Shown here in pieces: positions 51,293 through 61,537 of a DNA stretch of 64,000 nucleotides. Position 1 is the stretch's first letter; each line of letters begins with the position of its first letter. The stretch is from positions 1 through 64,000 of the forward strand of contig DXIO01000122.1 in the NCBI GenBank assembly GCA_019112875.1. Direction: 5' to 3'. The DNA is from Candidatus Aquabacterium excrementipullorum (GTDB lineage Bacteria; Pseudomonadota; Gammaproteobacteria; Burkholderiales; Burkholderiaceae_C). The translations under genes and the position numbers were made by a program. Under the pieces are notes generated by a model. It saw only the letters and a program-made list of their open reading frames with translations, made no database searches and had not been told where the DNA came from.

Positions 51293-52531
51293 ATGATCCA
51301 GCCCAGTTCTCGCCTGTACGGTGCGCTTCTGCTGTGCGCCATGCCCTTCGTGATGCATGGCCCCGCTTTCGCCTATGGACCCAAGGCGGCCAGCGCCACG
51401 GCGGCCTCCGCCAGCGCCGCGGGTGAAGGCGCGCCCAAGGCATCGGACGACGCGGCCAAGGGCCCCGCCTGGCGCCAGTACACCTTCTCGTGGAAGTTCC
51501 TGAACGAATCCACGCTGGCACCGCGCGGTGGCAGCACCACCGGCACTTCGGTTCAGCCTGTCACGCAGCCGACGGCCGAATGGCAGGCCCTGCAGGCCCC
51601 GGGCCTGGGCAAGTTCGAACGTGACCGCCGCGCGATCCTCGCCATGGCCGGTGCCTACCGCGCCAGCTTCGACTTCATCGAGGTGGCGGGCTTCAAGGCC
51701 GGCTTCCAGCCCGACAAGCCCTACCAGAGTTGGGGCACCGAGAAGGTCTACGTGCTGGAAGACAAGGGCACGTCCATCATCCTGCAGCACCTGCTGGTGA
51801 TGACCATGGTGGGCGACGATGGCAAGGTCGAAGGGCCCTTCGTCGTCAAGCACTGGCGGCAGGATTGGCAGTACGAGCCCAAGGACCAGCTGGTCTACCG
51901 CGGCCTCAACACCTGGCAGCGCATGGCCGTGCCCGCAGCACAGCGCAAGGGCCAGTGGCGGCAAACGGTCTACCAGGTCGATGATTCGCCGCGCTACTCG
52001 GGCGTGGCCGCGTGGGAGCACCTGGGCAACTACTCCGCCTGGAGCGACACCGATGGCTGGCGCCCGCTGCCGCGCCGCGAGTTCAGCGTGCGTGATGACT
52101 ACCAGGTGCTGATCGGCAACAACCGCCACATCATCACGCCGACGGGCTGGGTGCATGAGCAGGCCAACCTCAAGGTCAAGCTCGATGCGGCCGGCCGTGT
52201 GCTGGCGGGCGACCCCGTGGTAGCGCGCGAGCTGGGCTTCAACCGCTACGAACGCATCGAAGGCTATGACTGGAGCGCCGGCGACCGCTACCTGCAGGCC
52301 ACCGAGCCGGTGTGGTCCGAGGTGCGCAAGCAGTGGGACCGCCTGATCGCCCGGCCAGAACCACTGCGCCTGAAGGGTGCGCCCGACAAGGACAGCCTGT
52401 TCGTGCCGCTGTACGAATACGCCGCGCAGTTCGACGAGCCCGGCAAGCCCCTGCCCACGCCCGCGGAGATCAAGCTGCACGTGGAGAAGGCCGTGCGGGA
52501 CTACCTGTTGCCCGCCGCGCCCCAACCCTGA
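51293..52531 (+). CDS. DUF6607 family exported protein
   Basis: This 412-residue protein has a signal peptide (about residues 9-27, cleavage near AFA-YG) and an Ala/Ser-rich linker. A long conserved region of unknown function follows: WRQYTFSWKFLNESTL, FIEVAGFKAGFQPDKPYQSWGTEKVYVLED, VKHWRQDWQYEP, YRGLNTWQRMAVP, RYSGVAAWEHLGNYSAW and RREFSVRDDYQVLIGNNRH. It matches what I recall of DUF6607. It is probably periplasmic or outer-membrane-attached. The gene stands between the EAL gene (117 bases upstream) and the convergent baeR-type gene. Confidence 0.85.
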   Translation: MIQPSSRLYGALLLCAMPFVMHGPAFAYGPKAASATAASASAAGEGAPKASDDAAKGPAWRQYTFSWKFLNESTLAPRGGSTTGTSVQPVTQPTAEWQALQAPGLGKFERDRRAILAMAGAYRASFDFIEVAGFKAGFQPDKPYQSWGTEKVYVLEDKGTSIILQHLLVMTMVGDDGKVEGPFVVKHWRQDWQYEPKDQLVYRGLNTWQRMAVPAAQRKGQWRQTVYQVDDSPRYSGVAAWEHLGNYSAWSDTDGWRPLPRREFSVRDDYQVLIGNNRHIITPTGWVHEQANLKVKLDAAGRVLAGDPVVARELGFNRYERIEGYDWSAGDRYLQATEPVWSEVRKQWDRLIARPEPLRLKGAPDKDSLFVPLYEYAAQFDEPGKPLPTPAEIKLHVEKAVRDYLLPAAPQP

Positions 52532-52542
52532 TCGGGCAGCAT

Positions 52543-53261
52543 TCAGGCTTCGGGCCACTCCCAGGCATAGCCCACGCCGTACACCGAACGGATCGGGTCG
52601 ATGCCGCCGGGCGCGGCCTCCAGCTTGCGGCGCAGGTTGCGGATGTGGCTGTCGACAGCGCGGTCGGTGATGGCGCGGCCATCGTCGTGCAGTTGATCGA
52701 GCAACTGGTCGCGTGAGAAGACACGGCCGGGCTGCGCGGCCAATGCGCTGAGCAGGCGGAACTCGGCGGGCGTCAGGTCCAGCGTGTGGCCACCCACGCT
52801 GGCGCGCAATGCGGTGTCATCGATCTGCAAACCTTGCACTGCGGGCTGAGGCGGTGCGACACCCCAGCCACTGCGCCGCAACTGCGCCTTCACGCGCGCC
52901 ACCACTTCGCGCGGGCTGTAGGGCTTGCAGATGTAGTCGTCGGCGCCCAACTCCAGGCCCAGCAGGCGGTCCACCTCTTCGACGCGCGCGGTCATCATGA
53001 TGATGGGCACCTGCGTAAAGCCGCGCAGCGCCTGGCAGACGGCCATGCCGTCTAGGCCGGGCAGCATCAGGTCCAGCAGCACCACGGCGGGATCGTGCTG
53101 GCGCACGGCGGGTTCCACCGCCAAGCCGTCATCCACGTGCACACTCGGCAGGCCGGCCGCTTTCAGGTAGTCGGTCAGCAAGGCGGCCAGCTTGGGTTCG
53201 TCCTCGACGATCAGCACGGGGCGGCTGGCTGGATCAGGCGCGGTGTTCATTGCCGCAGGGC

Positions 53262-53265
<4 letters not shown>
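52543..53265 (-). CDS. baeR: BaeR-type OmpR-family response regulator
   Basis: This is a 240-residue DNA-binding response regulator. The receiver has EDE near residues 21-23, phospho-Asp in VVLLDLMLPGLDG and Lys in YICKPYSPREVVARVKA, the last closely resembling E. coli BaeR. The OmpR-type winged helix (about 135-236) has LDLTPAEFRLLSALAAQPGR, VFSRDQLLDQLHDD, RAVDSHIRNLRRKLE and VYGVGYAWEWPEA. BaeSR responds to envelope stress and induces RND pumps. ATG 53265 overlaps the kinase stop codon. The RND operon lies divergent upstream, with a BaeR-box-like site in front. Confidence 0.92.
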
Positions 53266-54668
<1,403 letters not shown>

Positions 54669-54734
54669 GCCCGGCATTGGGCCAGCGGTACCGCCATATG
54701 GCAAGTCGGGCCGGCCCTGGCTGAATGTCTTCAA

Positions 54735-54752
54735 TTTTTCTGCACATTTGGT
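54735..54752 (+). promoter_or_regulatory. BaeR-box-like site in the baeS/RND divergent gap
   Basis: TTTTTCTGCACATTTGGT matches 14 of 18 positions of the E. coli BaeR box as I recall it (TTTTTCTCCATDATTGGC). It sits in the 120-base gap between the baeS-type kinase gene and the RND adaptor gene, about 37 bases before the adaptor ATG. Here the regulator and its classic target type are adjacent. The consensus is from memory, so this is suggestive only. Confidence 0.5.
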
Positions 54753-54788
54753 GGCGAGCATGTGGGCATGTCCGAAATGGAGCCTCTC

Positions 54789-55985
54789 ATGTCGTTGCCT
54801 CAATCACTGCGCCGCCCCGTGGGCGCAGCCCTGCTCAGCGCCCCTCTCCTGCTCACCCTGGCCGCCTGTGGCCCGTCGAATGGTGGCCAGCAGCAGCCCC
54901 CTGCCACCGAGGTCGGCGTGGTCACCCTGCACGCCCAGCCCCTGGCCCTGAACACCGAGCTGCCCGGCCGCACCGTGGCCGCCCGGACCGCCGAGATCCG
55001 CCCGCAGGTCAGCGGCATCATCCGCGCCCGCCTGTTCACCGAAGGCACGGTCGTCAAGGCCGGCCAGGCCCTGTACCAGATCGACGCGGCCAGCTACCAG
55101 GCCGCCTATGACAGCGCCCAGGCCAGCGTGGCCAAGGCGCAGGCCGCCCTGGCCTCGGCGGAGCTCACGGCCAAGCGCCAGAACGAGCTGCTGGCCGCCG
55201 ATGCCGGCACGCGCCAGGATCAGGAAGACGCCGAATCCACATTGCGCCAGGCCCAGGCCACCTTGAAGGCCGAGCAAGCCGCGCTGGCCACCGCCAAGCT
55301 CGATCTGGAGCGCACCCGCCTGGCCTCGCCCATCACCGGCCGCGTGGACACGTCCACCGTCACGGCCGGCGCGCTGGTCACGGCCAGCCAGACCACGGCG
55401 CTGACCACGGTTCAACAGCTCGATCCCATCCTGGTCGACATCCCGCAAAGCAGCGTGGACGTGCTCAAGCTCAAGCGCCAGATCGCCAGCGGTCAGCTCA
55501 AGAACGGCGAACTGGCCATCCGCCTGGTTCTGGAAGACGGCACGGCCTATGCGCACCCGGGCACGCTCAAGGTCAACGGGGTCACCGTGAACACCACCAC
55601 CGGTGCCGTGACCCTGCGCGCCGAACTGCCCAACCCCGAGGGTCTGCTGCTGCCAGGCATGTACGTGCGCGCCGTGATCGACCAGGCGCGTGACCCGGCC
55701 GCCATCCTGGCGCCGCAAGCTGGCATCACCCGCGATGCAAGCGGCCAGGCCACGGCCCTGATCGTGCAGGCCGACGGCAAGGTGACCCAGCGCAGCGTGA
55801 CCGTGGCCGACACCGTGAAGGGCCAATGGCGCGTGACGCAGGGCCTGCAAGACGGCGATCGCCTGATCGTGGAAGGCAGCGGCAAGGTCCGCCCGGGCCA
55901 ACTGGTGCACGCCGTGACGGCGGCCAGCGCAGCCTCCGCCACGTCCCCGTCGGCATCGTCGGCCTCACAAGCTGCCAGTCGCTGA
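54789..55985 (+). CDS. RND efflux periplasmic adaptor (MexA/AcrA family)
   Basis: This 398-residue periplasmic lipoprotein has a lipobox (LTLAACGPS, Cys near residue 26). It bridges the RND pump and the outer-membrane channel. It has the MexA/AcrA pattern: EIRPQVSGIIRARLFTEGTV near 74, the alpha-hairpin (YDSAQASVAKAQAALASAEL; TAKRQNELLA), the lipoyl half LASPITGRVDTSTVTAGALV, and the beta-barrel and membrane-proximal parts ending GLQDGDRLIVEGSGKVRPGQ. ATG 54789 has GGAG at ideal spacing. It is the first gene of the tripartite operon. Confidence 0.95.
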   Translation: MSLPQSLRRPVGAALLSAPLLLTLAACGPSNGGQQQPPATEVGVVTLHAQPLALNTELPGRTVAARTAEIRPQVSGIIRARLFTEGTVVKAGQALYQIDAASYQAAYDSAQASVAKAQAALASAELTAKRQNELLAADAGTRQDQEDAESTLRQAQATLKAEQAALATAKLDLERTRLASPITGRVDTSTVTAGALVTASQTTALTTVQQLDPILVDIPQSSVDVLKLKRQIASGQLKNGELAIRLVLEDGTAYAHPGTLKVNGVTVNTTTGAVTLRAELPNPEGLLLPGMYVRAVIDQARDPAAILAPQAGITRDASGQATALIVQADGKVTQRSVTVADTVKGQWRVTQGLQDGDRLIVEGSGKVRPGQLVHAVTAASAASATSPSASSASQAASR

Positions 55986-55995
55986 GGAGCCCGCC

Positions 55996-58900
55996 ATGGC
56001 ACGTTTCTTCATCGACCGGCCCATCTTCGCGTGGGTCATCGCCATCGTCATCATGCTGGCGGGCGCGCTGTCCATCACCACGCTCTCACTGGAGCAGTAC
56101 CCCGACATCGCCCCGCCGCGCATCACCGTCAACGCCACCTACACCGGCGCCTCCGCGCAAACGGTGGAAGACTCGGTCACCCAGGTCATCGAGCAGAAGA
56201 TGAAGGGCCTGGACGGCATGCTGACCATGTCGTCTTCGTCCAGCTCGGCGGGCAGCGCCAGCGTCTCATTGAGCTTCGTCGCCGGCACCAACAGCGATGT
56301 GGCGCAGATGCAGGTGCAGAACAAGGTGCAGCAGGCCATGACGCAGCTGCCCCAGACCGTGCAGAGCCAGGGCGTGACCGTCACCAAGTCGGGCACCGAC
56401 TTCCTGCTGATCGCCAACCTCACCTCGGACGATCCCAAGGTCACCTCGGCCGACATCGGCGACTACGTGGCCAGCACCCTCGTCGACCAGATCAGCCGCA
56501 TCGACGGCGTGGGCGATGTGACCACGCTGGGCTCCAGCTACGCCATGCGCATCTGGCTGGACCCGACCAAGCTGCAGAAGTACGCGCTGATGCCGTCGGA
56601 CATCACCACGGCACTGACGAACCAGAACACGCAGGTGTCGGCCGGCCAACTGGGTGCCCTTCCCGCCGCACCCGGCCAGGCCCTCAACGCCACCATCACG
56701 GCCCGCAGCAAGCTGCGCACCGTGGATGAGTTCAACAAGGTGGTGGTCAAGTCCGCCACCGATGGCGCCATCGTGCGCCTGTCGGATGTGGCCCGCGTGG
56801 AGCTGGGCAGCGAGAGCTACACCTTCCAGTCGCGCTACAACGGCAAGGCTTCGGCCGGCATGGGCGTCAAGCTCGCCACCGGCGCCAACGCGCTGGGCGT
56901 GGCCACTGCGGTGAAGGCCAAGATCGAGCAGCTCGCGCCCTTCTTCCCCAACCAGATGAAGGCCGACATCGGCTACGACACCACGCCCTTCGTGAAGGTG
57001 TCGATCAAGGAAGTGGTCGTGACCCTGGCCGAAGCCATGGTGCTGGTCGTGATCATCATGGGCCTGTTCATGCAGAACCTGCGCGCCACGCTGATCCCCG
57101 CGATCGCCGTGCCCGTGGTGCTGCTGGGCACCTTCGGCGTGCTGGCGGCCTTCGGCTACTCGATCAACACGCTCACACTGTTCGGCATGGTGCTGGCCAT
57201 TGGCCTGCTGGTCGATGACGCCATCGTGGTGGTCGAGAACGTCGAGCGCCTGATGCGCGACGAAGGATTGAACCCGCGCGAAGCCACACGCAGGAGCATG
57301 GGCGAGATCACCGGTGCGCTGGTGGGTATCTCGCTGGTGCTGTCGGCCGTGTTCATCCCGATGGCCTTCTTCGGAGGCTCCACCGGCGTGATCTACCGCC
57401 AGTTCTCGATCACCATCGTGTCGGCCATGGTGCTGAGCGTGCTGGTCGCCATGACGCTGACGCCCGCGCTGTGCGCCTCGCTGCTGCGCTCGGGTGACCA
57501 CGCCACGGGCAACGGACTGCTGGGCCGCTTCTTCGGCGGCTTCAACCGTGGCTTCGAGAACGGCACCAACCGCTACCAAAGCCTGGTGCAGCGCGTGCTG
57601 TCGCGCGGCCCGCGCATGCTGATCATCTACGGTCTGCTTGCCGCCGGCCTGTGCTTCAGCTTCACCAAGCTGCCGACCTCGTTCCTGCCCGATGAAGACC
57701 AGGGCCTTCTGATGACCATGGTGCAGCTGCCCGCCGGCGCCACCGATGCCCGCACCTCCGAAGCGCTGGCCCAGGTGGAAGCCTACCTGGCCAAGCAGCC
57801 CGAAGTGGCCGGCGTGATCTCGCTGCGCGGCATGAACGGCGACCAGGCTTCGGGCAACCTCTTCATCAAGCTCAAGGACTGGAGCGAACGCGAAGGCACC
57901 GAGCATGGCGCGCGGGCCCTGGCGGCCCGCTACACGAAGGAGCTGTCCACCATCCGCGATGCCCGCGTCTTCGTGATGCTGCCGCCGGCCGTGCGTGGCC
58001 TGGGCAGCAACGCCGGCTGGACGCTGGAGCTCGAAGACATCGGCGGCCTGGGCCACGAGGCCCTGTCCAAGGCGCGTGACCAGTTCATCGCCGAGGCCAA
58101 CAAGGACAAGCGCCTGAGCGGCGTGCGTCCCAGCGGCCTGGCCGATTCGGCCGAGATCGCCGTCACCATCGACGACCAGAAAGCCAGCGCCCTGGGCCTG
58201 TCCACCAGCGACATCAACGACACGCTGTCTGCCGCGCTGGGTGGCAGCTACGTCAACGACTTCATCAACAAGTCCCGTGTGAAGAAGGTCTACCTGCAAG
58301 GCGACGCCAACTTCCGCATGCAGCCTGAGGACATCGGCCACTGGTACGTGCGCAACAGCAACAACGAGATGGTGCCCTTCAGCGCCTTCGCCACGGTGAG
58401 CTGGTCCACCGGCCCCGCCAAGCTGGAGCGCTACAACGGCCTGTCGTCCTTCGAGATCGTGGGCTCGGCCGCGCAGGGCGTGAGCTCGGGCGACGCGATG
58501 GCCGCGGCCGAAGAGATCGTGGCCAAGCTGCCCAAGGGCATCAGCCACGAATGGGCCGGCCAGTCGTACCAAGAACGGCTGTCGGGCTCGCAGGCGCCGG
58601 CGCTGTACGCGCTGTCCATCCTGTTCGTGTTCCTGTGCCTGGCTGCGCTGTATGAGAGCTGGTCGGTGCCCTTCTCGGTGATGCTGGTCGTGCCGCTGGG
58701 CGTGATCGGCGCCGTGCTGGCCACCTGGGCCACGGGCCTGTCCAACGACGTGTACTTCCAGATCGGGCTGCTGACCACGGTGGGCCTGTCCGCCAAAAAC
58801 GCGATCCTGATCGTGGAGTTCGCGCAGCAGCTGCAAGCCGACGGAGAAGAACTGGTCGCCGCCACGCTGCACGCCGTCAAGCTGCGCCTGCGTCCGATCC

Positions 58901-59142
58901 TGATGACCTCGCTGGCCTTCATGTTCGGTGTGCTGCCGTTGGCCCTGTCCACGGGCGCGGGCTCGGGCAGCCGCCGCGCCATCGGCACCGGCGTGCTGGG
59001 CGGCATGCTCACCGCCACCGTGCTGGGCCTGGTCTTCGTGCCGCTGTTCTACGTGCTGATCCGTGGCTTCTTCGACCGCCGCAAGGCCGCACGTGCAGCC
59101 CATGCAGACACCCTGCCCGCCAACCTGAAGGAATCGACATGA
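55996..59142 (+). CDS. RND multidrug efflux pump (MexB/AcrB/AdeB family)
   Basis: This is a 1048-residue inner-membrane proton/drug antiporter with the usual twelve helices and two large periplasmic loops. It begins MARFFIDRPIFAWVIAIVIM, has the loop sequence EQYPDIAPPRITVNATYTGA and the proton-relay aspartates in LLVDDAIVVVENVERL (near 404). Helix 10 carries the relay lysine in GLSAKNAILIVEFAQQL (near 933), and it has SLAFMFGVLPLALSTGAGSG near the end. The length is typical of the HAE1 family, whose usual substrates are hydrophobic drugs; specificity cannot be read. It lies 10 bases after the adaptor gene. Confidence 0.96.
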   Translation: MARFFIDRPIFAWVIAIVIMLAGALSITTLSLEQYPDIAPPRITVNATYTGASAQTVEDSVTQVIEQKMKGLDGMLTMSSSSSSAGSASVSLSFVAGTNSDVAQMQVQNKVQQAMTQLPQTVQSQGVTVTKSGTDFLLIANLTSDDPKVTSADIGDYVASTLVDQISRIDGVGDVTTLGSSYAMRIWLDPTKLQKYALMPSDITTALTNQNTQVSAGQLGALPAAPGQALNATITARSKLRTVDEFNKVVVKSATDGAIVRLSDVARVELGSESYTFQSRYNGKASAGMGVKLATGANALGVATAVKAKIEQLAPFFPNQMKADIGYDTTPFVKVSIKEVVVTLAEAMVLVVIIMGLFMQNLRATLIPAIAVPVVLLGTFGVLAAFGYSINTLTLFGMVLAIGLLVDDAIVVVENVERLMRDEGLNPREATRRSMGEITGALVGISLVLSAVFIPMAFFGGSTGVIYRQFSITIVSAMVLSVLVAMTLTPALCASLLRSGDHATGNGLLGRFFGGFNRGFENGTNRYQSLVQRVLSRGPRMLIIYGLLAAGLCFSFTKLPTSFLPDEDQGLLMTMVQLPAGATDARTSEALAQVEAYLAKQPEVAGVISLRGMNGDQASGNLFIKLKDWSEREGTEHGARALAARYTKELSTIRDARVFVMLPPAVRGLGSNAGWTLELEDIGGLGHEALSKARDQFIAEANKDKRLSGVRPSGLADSAEIAVTIDDQKASALGLSTSDINDTLSAALGGSYVNDFINKSRVKKVYLQGDANFRMQPEDIGHWYVRNSNNEMVPFSAFATVSWSTGPAKLERYNGLSSFEIVGSAAQGVSSGDAMAAAEEIVAKLPKGISHEWAGQSYQERLSGSQAPALYALSILFVFLCLAALYESWSVPFSVMLVVPLGVIGAVLATWATGLSNDVYFQIGLLTTVGLSAKNAILIVEFAQQLQADGEELVAATLHAVKLRLRPILMTSLAFMFGVLPLALSTGAGSGSRRAIGTGVLGGMLTATVLGLVFVPLFYVLIRGFFDRRKAARAAHADTLPANLKEST

Positions 59143-60572
59143 ACACCCGCCTGAGCTGCATCTCCGTGCTGCTGGCGATGGCCCTGGCCGGCTGCGCCAC
59201 GCTGGATCACAGCACCAACCTCGCCGCCGCCATGCCGGTGCCCGCCACGCTGACGGCCAAGGCCGCACCGGCTGCCGCGGTCCCCGCCGTGCACGGCGAT
59301 GGCCCGGTCATCACCGAAGGCAGCGCCCTGCCCGACTGGCATCAGGTCGTCACCGACGCGCGCCTGCAACGGCTGATCGATCGAGCCCTGCTCAACAACC
59401 GCGATCTGCGACTGGCCGCGCTCAACATCGACAAGGCCCGCGCCACCTACCGCATCAGCGAGGCCAGCCTGCTGCCCACGGTGAATGCTTCGGCCGGCGG
59501 CAGCGCCACGCGCACCTCGGCCGCCGTGTCGAACGGCAGCTCCACCATCACGCGCCAGCTCGACGTGTCCCTGGGCGTGGCCTCGTGGGAGCTGGACCTG
59601 TGGGGCCGCCTGCGCGAGCTCAAGGCCTCGGCACTGGCCACTTACCTGGGCACCGAGCAAACCCGCCAGAGCGTGCAGTCCACGCTGATCGCCGAGGTGT
59701 CCCAAGCCTGGCTCACGCTGGCCGCCGACCAGTCGCTGGCCCGCCTGGCCGAGCAGACCCACGCGGGCCGCCAGCAGACCCTGAGCCTCACCAGCAAGCG
59801 GCGCGAGTTGGGCGCCGTGTCCGCCCTCGACGTGGCCACCGCCGAAGCCGCCGTGCAGACAGCGCGCGGTGACCTGGCCACGGCCCGAGCCCAAGTGACG
59901 CAGGATCTCAACGCCCTGCGCCTTCTGGTCGGCGAAGAGCCCGCCGCCGATCTGCTGCCCGGTGCCACGGAATCGCAACCGGTCGCGTCCTTGCTCAAGG
60001 TGCCGGCCGAGTTGCCCTCCACCGTGCTGCTGCAGCGCCCCGACGTGCGCGCCGCCGAGCTGTCGCTGCAGGCCGCCAAGGCAGACGTGGGCGCCGCCCG
60101 CGCAGCGCTGTTTCCCACCATCAGCCTGACCACCTCCATCGGCCAGGCCAGCACCGGTCTCAACAGCTTGTTCAGCTCGGCCAACCGCACCTGGAGCTTC
60201 GCCCCGTCGATCTCGCTGCCCGTCTTTGATGGCGGCACGGCCCGCGCCAACCTGCAGATTGCCCAGGTCGAGCAGAGCATCCAGTTGGCCACCTACGAGC
60301 AAACGGTGCAGACCGCCTTCAAGGAAGCCGCCGACGCGCTGGCCGTGCGTGGCAGCCTGGACGAACGCCTGGCCGCCCAGCAGGCCCAGGTGCGTGCCTA
60401 CGAAGAAACCGTGCGCCTCACGCAAAAGCGCCAGGCCTTGGGCATGGACAGTTCGCTGGCGGTGCTGACCGCGCAGCTCAGCCTGTACAGCGCCCAGCAA
60501 AACCTCATCAGCCTGCAGCTCACCGAGCAGGTCAACCGCCTCACCTTGTTCAAGGTGCTTGGCGGCGCCTGA
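59139..60572 (+). CDS. RND efflux outer-membrane lipoprotein (OprM/NodT family)
   Basis: This 477-residue outer-membrane channel has a lipobox (LAMALAGC, Cys near residue 19) and the TolC-like repeat structure. Segments include ALLNNRDLRLAALNIDKARA, YRISEASLLPTVNASA, WELDLWGRLRELKASAL, VAQAWL-type helices (TLIAEVSQAWLTLAADQSLA), RPDVRAAELSLQAAKADVGAARAALFP and WSFAPSISLPVFDGG. It completes the adaptor-pump-channel operon. Its ATG overlaps the pump stop codon (ATGA). Confidence 0.95.
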   Translation: MNTRLSCISVLLAMALAGCATLDHSTNLAAAMPVPATLTAKAAPAAAVPAVHGDGPVITEGSALPDWHQVVTDARLQRLIDRALLNNRDLRLAALNIDKARATYRISEASLLPTVNASAGGSATRTSAAVSNGSSTITRQLDVSLGVASWELDLWGRLRELKASALATYLGTEQTRQSVQSTLIAEVSQAWLTLAADQSLARLAEQTHAGRQQTLSLTSKRRELGAVSALDVATAEAAVQTARGDLATARAQVTQDLNALRLLVGEEPAADLLPGATESQPVASLLKVPAELPSTVLLQRPDVRAAELSLQAAKADVGAARAALFPTISLTTSIGQASTGLNSLFSSANRTWSFAPSISLPVFDGGTARANLQIAQVEQSIQLATYEQTVQTAFKEAADALAVRGSLDERLAAQQAQVRAYEETVRLTQKRQALGMDSSLAVLTAQLSLYSAQQNLISLQLTEQVNRLTLFKVLGGA

Positions 60573-60601
60573 CCCTCGCCGCCAAAGCGTGGTCGGCGCC
60601 G

Positions 60602-60636
60602 AGCCCCGAGCGGCCACCCCGGCCCTCGGGGCTTTG
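60602..60636 (+). terminator. Probable terminator after the RND operon
   Basis: A 9-bp stem AGCCCCGAG / CTCGGGGCT encloses a GC-rich loop with its own GGCC/GGCC pairing and is followed by TTTGCC. It lies 29 bases past the channel gene. The T-run is short, so termination efficiency is uncertain. Confidence 0.55.
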
Positions 60637-60690
60637 CCTCGCCGCTACGATGCTTTCTCCATCAACGCATCACCACGCAGGAGCGCCGCG

Positions 60691-61368
60691 ATGTTGAGCC
60701 ACCAGGAACTGCTGCTCCGCCTGATCACCGCTGCCGTGCTGGGCGGCCTGGTCGGGCTGGAGCGTGAACGCATGGAATGGGCCGCCGGCCTGCGCACCCA
60801 CATGCTGGTGTGCATCGGCTCGGCCCTGCTGATGATTGTCTCGGCCTACGGTTTCGCCGATGTGCTGGGCAAGCCCAATGTGGTACTCGATCCGTCGCGT
60901 ATCGCGGCCCAGGTCGTCAGCGGCGTGGGCTTTCTCGGCGCGGGCACCATCCTCTTCCTTCGCCAGCGCGTGATCCGTGGCCTGACCACCGCGGCCAGCC
61001 TGTGGGCCGTGGCCGCCGTGGGCCTGGCCATCGGCGGTGGCATGTTTTTCGCGGCCACCGTCAGCACCGTGCTGGTCGTGAGCACGCTGGCCGTGCTCAA
61101 ACCCATCGAGCGGCGTCTGTTCCGCCGCCACCCCGCCCGCGTGATCACCGTCGTCATCGACCGCGAGCATGTGAGCCTGCCGGAGCTGCAGAACACACTG
61201 CGCCACGCCAAACTCACCATCAGCCGCGTCACGCTCAAGCGCGTCCCCAAGAGCGCGAGCGACGACAGCCTCGAGTTCGAACTGGACCGCAGCGGCACAC
61301 CGGAGAACGTGATGAGCGCCATGGCGGCATTGCAGGGCATGAACGGCGTGCGCCAAGTCAGCTACTGA
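60691..61368 (+). CDS. MgtC/SapB family membrane protein
   Basis: This is a 225-residue inner-membrane protein with four or five helices in the N-terminal 130 residues (LLRLITAAVLGGLVGLERER at the start; HMLVCIGSALLMIVSAYGF; IAAQVVSGVGFLGAGTILF; RGLTTAASLWAVAAVGLAIG). A C-terminal cytoplasmic ACT-like domain follows. MgtC-type proteins support growth at low magnesium and affect ATP synthase or membrane potential in pathogens; many environmental homologues have no tested role. AGGAG precedes ATG 60691. It is not part of the RND operon, given the hairpin between them. Confidence 0.93.
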   Translation: MLSHQELLLRLITAAVLGGLVGLERERMEWAAGLRTHMLVCIGSALLMIVSAYGFADVLGKPNVVLDPSRIAAQVVSGVGFLGAGTILFLRQRVIRGLTTAASLWAVAAVGLAIGGGMFFAATVSTVLVVSTLAVLKPIERRLFRRHPARVITVVIDREHVSLPELQNTLRHAKLTISRVTLKRVPKSASDDSLEFELDRSGTPENVMSAMAALQGMNGVRQVSY

Positions 61369-61537
61369 AGCACCGCCCGAGCAATGGCCGACAAACCCGG
61401 CGTCAGCCGACGCCTACAGCGCGTCGAGCCATCGACCTGCTTCACAAATTCTCACAGGCCTCTATGCTGGGCGCCGATGCCGCACCGGGACCTCCCTCGT
61501 CCCGGTGGCGACCGACAGACCTTTTTCCTGCCGATCC

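Noticed and set aside
56266-59268. 1000-codon open frame antisense to the RND pump gene
   Set aside because: Shadow frame with low-complexity His/Gln/Gly/Arg composition; the plus-strand pump has all family motifs.
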